Below, piece after piece: positions 56,216-64,000 of a DNA stretch of 64,000 bases. Origin of the DNA: Dallia pectoralis (taxonomy: Eukaryota > Chordata > Actinopteri > Esociformes > Umbridae); contig CM055745.1 in assembly GCA_029465975.1 (NCBI GenBank), positions 10,157,028-10,221,027 on the forward strand, given 5' to 3'. Numbering within the stretch: position 1 is the stretch's first letter; the number at the start of each line of letters is the position of its first letter. Under the pieces are notes generated by a model. The model was not told where the DNA came from, did no database searches, and was given only the letters and a program-made list of their open reading frames with translations. Made by a program: the position numbers and the translations under genes.

Positions 56216-57516
56216 TCACGTACTATGTTGTATGTACTACATTTAAATGAGAACGTACTTTGCGACCATTAAAAAAGTATGTTCTATATAGTATGAATCC
56301 GGGTTGTATGAATGGAGTCCGGACGTACTACATGCGCCGTGTTAGAATTTTCTACTTGTATAATCTACCGGGCAAGAGAAGCGTGTTTCCTTCAGGTCCG
56401 CGTCCTCCTATGGAAGAAAATCTGTCTCACCAGATTCTGAAACTGAATTTCTAGCACTGAATTTATTTGCATACAAGATTCAGTGTCAAAAAATTCAGTG
56501 TTAGAAATTCAGTGCAAAAAAATTCGGTGTCAGAAATTCAGATTCAGAATCAACATCCGGGATACCAAGGAAAAGCAATCAATTCTGTCAACTCCAACCA
56601 ACATCTAGCTATCAAGTTACGGGTTTACGTTTTTACGTTCTGACATTGCAGATGCGAAGTGGGCGTGTCATTAGAAACTCTGGCTCGATTCAAAATAATG
56701 CAAACCTCAATAAATCGTTCAAATGTTCGTAATGTAATTATTTTAGTTAACCTGGGTGCACTACACTCTGTTATACTAGTGCTATATATGAAGGGCCGGA
56801 TTAACCATTAGGGCAACTGGGCACTTGCCCAGGGGCACATGACATCTAAGGGGCACTGGGCTCTGTGAAACAGGGCTTGCATTTCAGTGCGGGATTGCGG
56901 GGATTGCGCATAATTTAAACCATTCTCGGAAGGTTAGTTTTTATAGTGCGAGAAATTCCCGCACAAATATATTTGCTTCATCTCAGATCGAGGTAAAGTT
57001 GGTTGGATGTTCGATATTGGATATTCAACGGATAGTCGGAGGCCGAGATCAGGTCCGGTTTTCCCGCAAGCAGCCTCACTACACCGCGGTGATCGACCGA
57101 GAGAAACCTCTGTGTGCTTATAGTTAGGGACCGTCTCTAAAGTACAAGTACAGGACAAGCAGCCTCACTACACCGCGGTGATCGACCGAGAGAAAGCTCC
57201 GTGTGCGTATAGTTAGGGACCGTCTCTAAAGTACAAGTCTCAACGTTATTAATTTAAACCACTCTCAGATTGTTTTATAGAGGACACCCTCATTTTGCAC
57301 AGCTTTGTTTTTTTAAGGAAATGGTGTAAGAGACGTTTAATAAATATTTAAAAATTGTAAAAATCTATCTTTTTTGTGAAATCACTTGGAAACCTCAATT
57401 TACTTTCGTATTGTCTACAAAGGTTTTTCACATGTTGCACAGAATTTGGTTTTTCAAAATAAAACATTTTAAGTTTTTAAAATACATTAAAATACTGGAA
57501 ATCTCAATAGGTTTTT

Positions 57517-57947
57517 TTGTGCAGTGACCTATTAACCTCTGTTATCGTCGATTCCACCCAAGATGTGCGCGAACGAGCTGCGAGGCTAAGTTCCACTTAT
57601 CCGACTGACCTAGATGCATCCCTAGCAGACGAACTCATTCAGTTCACTCACTTTGTGTCATGTGACACTTCCCCTGCTCAGTTGTTGCACATTCTGGAAA
57701 CGAACGGCCTTAAGACAACATTATCCGAATGTATATGTTGCAATCAAAATGTTCTTAAAACTGCCTGTCTCTAATTGTGAGGATGAGAGGTCTTAAACGA
57801 GTAAACAATGTTTCAAGAACCACAATGTCACAGAGAAGACTTACTGCACTTTCTTTGCTGGCCATAGAACATGAAGTTGTTGAAATGTATTTTGATGATG
57901 TTGTGCACCAGTTTGCATATTTGAAGTCTAGAAGCAAGGCCACTTAG
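57517..57947 (+). pseudogene. hAT transposase C-terminal fragment
   Basis: A first frame (57517-57774) contains ELIQFTHFV. After a frame break near 57775 a second frame (57792-57947) reads LKRVNNVSRTTMSQRRLTAL and LLAIEHEVVEMYFDD, the hAT dimerisation region, ending at TAG 57945-57947. The catalytic core is absent. Confidence 0.75.
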
Positions 57948-58279
57948 TAATCTGCTATAATTAATTACTTTAAAACAATAAATCTTTGATAGCATTAAAT
58001 GTTTTGAGTTAACACAATTTAAGTCAAGGAGTCCAAGTGTGTTAGGGTCACCTGTTAAGCAAAGGAAAATATATAAAAGTTAATAGACGTGTATAAGCCT
58101 AATTTGAAATGTTGTGTAGACTATGAGTGTTTCCCCTATAGTGTTGTGTTGTTACCCTTTAAAGCAAAGATTGGCCAATTAGGCCTAATAATAAAATGTT
58201 TGTGTGTTTATGAGTTCAGTTTTAAAGAGGCCAGTTCTAAGGCCAGATTGTTAAAACAAAATTGTACTGTAATATTCTT

Positions 58280-58605
58280 TAAGTTTAGGGACATGCTCTT
58301 GATGATAGGGACTTTATGAATATATAGTAGTAGGGCATTACCGTGATCTTAAGTTTAGGGACATGCTCTTGATGGTAGGGCCTTTATGAATATATAGTAG
58401 TAGGGCATTAACGTGATCATAAGTTTAGGGACATGCTCTTGATGATAGGGACTTTATGAATATATAGTAGTAGGGCATTAACGTGATCATAAGTTTAGGG
58501 ACATGCTCTTGATGATAGGGACTTTATGAATATATAGTAGTAGGGCATTAACGTGATCTTAAGTTTAGGGACATGCTCTTGATGATAGGGACTCTATGAT
58601 TTTTG
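58280..58605. repeat. 70-bp minisatellite (about 4.5 units)
   Basis: Units of 70 bp containing AAGTTTAGGGACATGCTCTT and GAATATATAGTAGTAGGGC, nearly identical. Confidence 0.95.
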
Positions 58606-59340
58606 CTTTGGGGCGGGGTTGGGGGGCCCTTGAGTCTTGTTGCCCTGGGCATAAAAAATTGTTCATCCGGCTGTGTATATATGTATCACAAATTAATCTG
58701 GGCGCACTACACGCTGTTATACTATAGTGCATACCTGCCAACACTACCGTTTTTCCCGGGATTCTCCCGGTTTTTATCCCCGTCTCCCGGACCCCTCCCG
58801 GTTTTTTATTTCTCCCGGTAAACTCCCGTTATTTTCATGGCCCAAACTCCTTAAAAATATTTGGACCAATATGTTTGTCTACTGTTGACTAGTTGCCAGA
58901 TCTCGTATATAAAGTATCCTATTCACCATCCACACCATCCAATGTTCAGCACGTTTGTCACCCTGGCAACCATTAAGTCAGTTGCGCAGTTGATCTCCGC
59001 CCAGCTTCATTCAGACCCGAATGCGAGTGATTAATATAGGTGTTCCCGCAAATAAATTAAAGTACAGTTGTGCATTTCAACCTATCTTTATACAGTCTAT
59101 GATTTCTACAGTTTTGAAAGCAACAATTTACATGCATCATAAAGAGTCAAATCGACAACCTCCACGATTTTTGTAAGGTTTGTCGCATTGATTTTAATAA
59201 ATGACATATCCCAGCACCAGTGTTGTGCCTGAACGCGTTCATTGCCGTTGCAAATACGATGATTGGCTGGGTGGGCGGTGCCTTGCTCACGCTGTCTCGC
59301 TGCACACACTCCGACTACCACTAAACAAGACTGCGTCAGC
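58606..59340. other. Transposon interior, CTCCCGG-rich stretch
   Basis: 58730-58830 has repeated TCCCGG motifs typical of one hAT end type (CATACCTGCCAACACTACCG). No gene seen. Confidence 0.4.
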
Positions 59341-59344
59341 GACA

Positions 59345-59530
59345 ATGGCGACGAGCCGGGGAAGTTCAAAAATAGCAGTGTCAAATCGGAAGTACCGGCA
59401 CTACTTCTCGCTCATTGAAGTCAAAGGCAAGAATGTGTATGTTACATGCACGCTATGCCCACATTGCCCAGGAAAAAAGACGTTATCCACGTCTGCCTCA
59501 AGCAAAGATTTTCCTTTGTTTCTTTTTACC
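59345..59530 (+). pseudogene. hAT transposase N-terminal fragment (BED-type finger)
   Basis: ATG at 59345; the product begins MATSRGSSKIAV and contains CTLCPHCPGKK, the first half of a BED-type zinc finger. The histidine half is not found in frame. The ORF ends at 59548. Confidence 0.6.
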
Positions 59531-59879
59531 CAGGTTTTTGTCTCTTAAATTTGCACTTGAATTTTATTTTCAATATTTATTTATGTTTTTATCATATGCA
59601 TATTATATGGCAGCTGCAATCTATTGAGTTCAAATAAATACCAAATGTTCTAAAATACTGTATATAGTGTTTTATTCTTCAATAAGTTAATATAAACATC
59701 TTTGACGTTAAATGTTATAGAACGTAATAGCGTTTAGAACATAAACAAAATAATGTCAGTTACTTTGCTGAGTAACTAATTACTTTTACAATGTGGCAAC
59801 TGAGTTACTAACTCAATTACTTTTTGGGAGAAGTAATTTGTAACTGTAACTAATTACTTTTTTTAAGTAAGATGACCAA

Positions 59880-60260
59880 CACTGTCTATGAGCGACAAAG
59901 GAGCAAGGAGGCGTCGAATTGTACTTTTAATGAGTTTTATGACAAGGTCGGTGAGGATGGGCAAAATCAGACGTTTTTGTGCAAACTTTGCCCGCAGTGT
60001 TTTAAAAATAAAGCAACCTGAAACGGCATATTGAATACAACGACAGATCCTCGACCCAATCAACCCAGATCCCGATAACTGTCTACAGTAGCGGCTCCGT
60101 TGTCATCTCCCAGCCGCAGCTGGACAACCTGGTGGTGCAGTATATTGTCGGAGACCTGCAGCCTTTGAGTAAAGTGGAAAGCCCAGCTTTCGTTAACTTA
60201 ATTGAACGGTTGCAGCCATCCAAAAACGTGCCATCAAGAAAGAAGGTACAGACACTGTTA
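59880..60260 (+). pseudogene. hAT (ZBED-like) transposase fragment
   Basis: A BED-finger-like segment ([13 protein letters not shown] near 59970-60008) breaks at a stop. Another frame contains [20 protein letters not shown] (about 60139-60198), a sequence characteristic of ZBED-type hAT transposases. It is preceded by AACTAATTACTTTT repeats at 59760-59870, the usual hAT subterminal motif. Inactive fragment. Confidence 0.7.
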
Positions 60261-60917
60261 AACCCACAACACTGTTAACCCCATAAAACACAACACTGCC
60301 CTGCCCTCAAGCGCTCCAGAGAGGCTACTCAGCATCGGTGGTCTAATATTCAGGTAGGAATAAACAGTGATTATATTACAATATAATAATTACAGTAAAT
60401 ACCCAGTCTCAATCAATAGTTATTGGTGATATTATTATAGTTCTGGGTTTCAATATAAACATGTCCAATTATTTCAGTGATTGCCTCAGCTCACAATTGC
60501 TTTAATAGATATTACTGTGATCAGTTTTGCCATGATAATCATGATGTTAATATTTCTTGTTCTTCATGTCTGTGGTTCTATATGGGCTCTGGCAATAATA
60601 TGGAAAAAATAACTATAAATGAACTAGTTCAAAATTTGAACTATGAACTGAACTAGTTCATTTTAAAATGTGTGAACTGAACTTTGACCTAGTTCATGTA
60701 GAAAGTGAACTTTCCCAACACTGCCTAGCACATTAAAACACAGCGGCACCTTCACGCAGAAGAGGCACAACACACAGCCAATTGCATCTGTCATAATGAA
60801 AGGACATACAGATTTGAAGCAATTAAATATGCTAGTGCAAAAAATATGAATTCCGGAAAAAGTGGCTGGTAAAAATATAAGTGGCAGGTGCAGTGTTTCT
60901 CTACATAAATAAAAAAT

Positions 60918-60985
60918 ATAGTTGTGGACGGTGGTGGGACTCGAACAAGCAACCTACGCACTACCGACTGCTCCATTTAGGGATA
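60918..60985 (-). repeat. tRNA-like fragment (possible SINE or tRNA relic)
   Basis: The minus strand has a B-box-like GTTCGAGTCCC preceded by GGAGCAGTCGGTAG. No full cloverleaf is evident, so it is likely a relic. Confidence 0.3.
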
Positions 60986-62264
60986 TGCAATTGGAGGGCG
61001 TAGCAGCATGACCAGGGTCGCTACAATGTTAACAAATGAAGTTGTGTTATCATTGACATGGCAACGTAAATAACACTTACACTTACCCCCCCCCCCCAAC
61101 ATTTGAACGATTTATTGACGCTTACATTATTTTGAACATCGATACGGTCATTAAACTTCCCAGCCAGAGTTTCTAATGACACGCCCACGTCGCATCTGCA
61201 ATGTCACCAGTTAACAAGATCACCAGTTAAAACGTAAACCCGGAAATTGATAGCTGGATGTTGGTTGGAGTTGTGACAGAATTGATTGCTTTTCCTTGGT
61301 ATTCCGGATGTTGATTCTGAATCTGAATTTCTGACACTGAATTTTTTTGCACTGAATTTCTAACACTGAATTTTTTTTTGCACTGAATATATAACACTGA
61401 ATTTTTTTTGCACTGAATTTATAACACTGAATTTTTAGACACTGAATCTTGTATGCAAATAAATTCAGTGCTAGAAATTCAGTTTCAGAATCTGGTGAGA
61501 CAGATTTTCTTCCATATGGATCCGTTTTGGTCTGGTCTATATAAAACTGGATGCGTTTTGGTCTGGTCTACATGAAACTTGACGCGTTTTGGTCCGATCT
61601 ATATGAAACTGGATATATGTAACGGATTAGTTTGCCACTCATAACAACACTAATGAACACTGAGCGCAGTGCAACCGGTTAGTATGCGTGTCCTGCTCAG
61701 GCAGACGAAAGACTGCGAGATATACATAGACAATAGATTGATTGGCTTGGTTGAATTTGAATTCATTAGAAAATGGAGGTACATTTATAAAGAAATATAA
61801 GTTTTACTAAATAAACAGAACGAAAATATAAAACGAAAAAGATTAATGTATCTCCCGTGTAACAGCAGAATACCCGACCGTGACCAATATACAAACTGTG
61901 TTGTAAAATACGTGTTTCATTGTCTACAGTGCCTTAGTTACTGCCTGTAATTTCTATAATACATTTTACAAATGAAAATGATCGAATTATACACTGTAGC
62001 CTAATGTTTATATTTCAAGAGGCTGTGTTGCAATATGTCTATATACGGCCAATCATGCGCAAATCATTTGATTGCGCGTCGCTTGTGATCTAATGTTTTA
62101 GCATTTACTACATCAAAATAGGACATACAGTTGGATGGATTTTCATTTATTCGATCTTTTGAAATGTAAATGTCATAGCCTGGGCATTTTAAAATCATGG
62201 TTTTAATTGTGTATTGTATGGTTATGGAGGAAGTCTGCCAGAATTAAAAATAAATGAATAAATA

Positions 62265-62725
62265 AATAAATGCACCAATACAAGCATTCATACATCAACA
62301 TATACGTAAAAAAATAAAATTATAGAATTAAAAATGTATTAATCTGTCGTTTTCTCCAATTTATTTCCAGAATCATTTATTTCTGTAATTATTTATTTCT
62401 GTAAGTATTTATTTACGTTTATATTTATTTCCGTTTAAATTTATTTCTGTTCATATTTATTATATATTTATTTCATATTTATTTCTGTAAATACTTACAG
62501 AAATAAATAATTTCAGAAATAAATGATTGTGAAAATAAATATGAACAGAAATAAATTTAAACGGAAATAAATATAAACGGAAATAAATACTTACAGAAAT
62601 AAATAATTACAGAAATAAATGATTGTGGAAATAAATAAATAGGAGAAAACGACAGATTAATGCATTTTTAATTCTATAATTTTATTTTTTTACGTATATT
62701 TTGATGTAAAATGCTTGTATTGGTC
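62265..62725. mobile_element. Palindromic MITE (about 460 bp) with TTATTTCTGTAA repeats
   Basis: The left half (about 62265-62490) is the reverse complement of the right half (about 62492-62725). Outer ends share ACCAATACAAGCATT and TACGTAAAAAAATAAAATTA. The arms consist of repeated AAATAAAT units. It is absent from the short piggyBac copy, so it inserted later. Confidence 0.75.
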
Positions 62726-62954
62726 CATATATGGTTACATAAGACAATAAATACATACTATTTTAGTTAAAATTTTTACTTCATAATTCACCCTAATTCA
62801 TTTAATTCAGGATGATAACACAGTAGATGATCTGATGCTGTAGATGGATGGCAGGTTACACATTGAATGGCTGGTTCGTATGTTAATGATGCCAGCGGGC
62901 GCGAGGCTCTAGCGATTTAAGGAGTGAAAACAGCTCTGGCGCTTCTAGTGTTAA

Positions 62955-64000
62955 CAACAGCCGCTCCATCCCGAGCCTACGGCAGGCTCAAGACAGGAGT
63001 CTAATAAACAACAGCCGCTCCATTCGATACAGAAGGACCGCCGTGCTGAATGATTGGGCTAATGACCACGGCCGGTACCATCATGAGAACGGTTGGTGGA
63101 TACTAATGACCACGGCCGGTACCATCATGAGAACGGTTGGTGGATACTAATGACCACGGCCGGTACCATCATGAGAACGGTTGGTGGATACTAATGACCA
63201 CGGCCGGTACCATCATGAGAACAGTTGGTGGATACTAATGACCACGGCCGGTACCATCATGAGAACGGTTGGTGGATACTAATGACCACGGCCGGTACCA
63301 TCATGAGAACGGTTGGTGGATACTAATGACCACGGCCGGTACCATCATGAGAACAGTTGGTGGATACTAATGACCACGGCCGGTACCATCATGAGAACGG
63401 TTGGTGGATACTAATGACCACGGCCGGTACCATCATGAGAACGGTTGGTGGATACTAATGACCACGGCCGGTACCATCATGAGAACGGTTGGTGGATACT
63501 AATGACCACGGCTGGTACCATCATGAGAACGGTTGGTGGATACTAATGACCACGGCCGGTACCATCCGGTTGGTGGATACTAATGACCACGGCCGGTACC
63601 ATCATGAGAACGGTTGGTGGATACTAATGACCACGGCCGGTACCATCATGAGAACGGTTGGTGGATACTAATGACCACGGCCGGTACCATCATGAGAACG
63701 GTTGGTGGATACTAATGACCACGGCCGGTACCATCATGAGAACGGTTGGTGGATACTAATGACCACGGCCGGTACCATCATGAGAACAGTTGGTGGATAC
63801 TAATGAACCACACAGTCAGACAAGTGATGGGGCACACAGGTCCCTGTTATGTCTGTGCACTGATGCCACATTCTGCAGGAGGATCACTCCCCTTCTACCC
63901 AGAACCAGTGGTCCACACCGGTATGCTGTTGGGCCTGTTTCCAGAACTGATAACTGATGAACTATCTGAAAGACATTGCAGGTGGATTTTGTCCAACAGC
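62955..64000 (+). pseudogene. Endogenous retrovirus: env region resuming after the insertion, with tandem array
   Basis: The ORF resumes immediately after the right TTAA in the frame that was open before 55684. It enters a 44-bp array (63061-63802). After it an open frame contains CYVCALMPHSAG (about 63852-63887), a Cys-rich env-like motif, and runs off the window. Because 44 is not a multiple of three the array disrupts the frame and introduces stops. Identity as env is inferred from position after pol and the cysteine pattern. Broken copy. Confidence 0.55.
63061..63802. repeat. 44-bp minisatellite (about 17 units)
   Basis: Units of 44 bp containing GGTTGGTGGATACTAATGAC and CACGGCCGGTACCATCATG. 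One shortened unit near 63565. Variants are mostly GAACGG versus GAACAG. Confidence 0.97.

Larger units (their letters stand above)
56409..61516. mobile_element. 5.1-kb element with long inverted arms
   Basis: The left arm 56409-56730 pairs with the right arm 61098-61516. Both begin TATGGAAGAAAATCTGTCTC and contain repeated TTCAGTGTCAGAAATTCAG motifs, followed by GACACGCCCACTTCGCATC-like sequence. The right arm is longer through extra ATTCAGTG repeats. The interior holds hAT-type transposase fragments. Likely a foldback-type DNA element inserted in the piggyBac-type element. The superfamily is uncertain. Confidence 0.6.
55689..62950. mobile_element. Piggybac-type element, long copy (7262 bp), with nested insertions
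   Basis: Flanked by TTAA (55685-55688 and 62951-62954). Ends CACTAGAAGCGCC and GGCGCTTCTAGTG. About 340 bp at the left and 1.3 kb at the right match the short copy 5623-7274 in inverse orientation. The extra length is nested DNA: a hAT-type MITE, a 5.1-kb unit with long inverted arms, hAT transposase scraps and a palindromic MITE. No piggyBac transposase is seen. Confidence 0.82.

Noticed and set aside
60918..60985. A functional tRNA gene
   Set aside because: Only a B-box-like motif is present; I could not form a full cloverleaf, so only a relic is reported.

Overview
The window looks like ray-finned (teleost) fish nuclear DNA. The evidence is two fish-type NLR immune receptor genes (FISNA-NACHT, NLRC3-like) with their characteristic strings of short phase-compatible leader exons, a Rex3 (RTE-clade) LINE pair, an L2 LINE, a fish DIRS-like element, Tc1, hAT and piggyBac-type elements, an endogenous retrovirus, and very many minisatellites. 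There is one 500-N assembly gap (27538-28037). No rRNA gene, intact tRNA gene or CRISPR array was seen.

Layout. (1) 1-9.07 kb, minus strand: NLR gene A. It has a first coding exon at 8945-9066, leader exons at 8782-8856, 7646-7747, 2759-2860 and 2585-2669, a 28-nt remnant of the usual 220-nt helical exon (2425-2452), and the FISNA-NACHT exon (525-2192). An LTR (1-525) interrupts that exon before any LRR. A Rex3 (3066-5209) and a piggyBac-type element (5623-7274) sit in its introns. (2) 9.07-16.6 kb: 5' flank of gene A, a hAT element with a perfect 8-bp target duplication, a 60-bp minisatellite, and a 29-bp minisatellite split by another hAT. (3) 16.6-23.4 kb: a Tc1 remnant split by a TIR element that itself contains a DIRS retroelement lacking its tyrosine recombinase. 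(4) 23.4-28.3 kb: L2 LINE, LINE and LTR fragments, possible exons of an unrecognised gene, a 57-bp array and the gap.

(5) 28.3-41.3 kb, minus strand: NLR gene B. It has leader exons at 41132-41253, 40965-41042, 40629-40742 and 36629-36713, the helical exon 36268-36487, the FISNA-NACHT exon 34182-35979 and one 174-nt LRR exon 31836-32009. A second, longer Rex3 (28330-31615) lies beyond the LRR exon; further LRR exons were not found and may lie in or beyond the gap. (6) 41.3-52.4 kb: a solo LTR, Tc1 remnant, three large 60-bp arrays with orphan copies of the NLR 5' flank between them (tandem segmental duplication, period 3561 bp), then 53-bp and 46-bp arrays and an LTR-like block. (7) 52.8-64 kb: a broken endogenous retrovirus (pol remnants with a five-fold 84-bp in-frame repeat, then env). 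Its env region is split by a 7.26-kb piggyBac-type element and inflated by a 44-bp tandem array.

The working genes here, if any, are the two NLRs. Both keep reading frame and splice phase through every exon I could place. The rest is mobile DNA and tandem repeats. The recurrent theme is minisatellite growth in unrelated sequence contexts: NLR introns, NLR 5' flanks, retroviral pol, retroviral env and transposon interiors. The NLR duplication history can be read from empty sites in paralogous segments.
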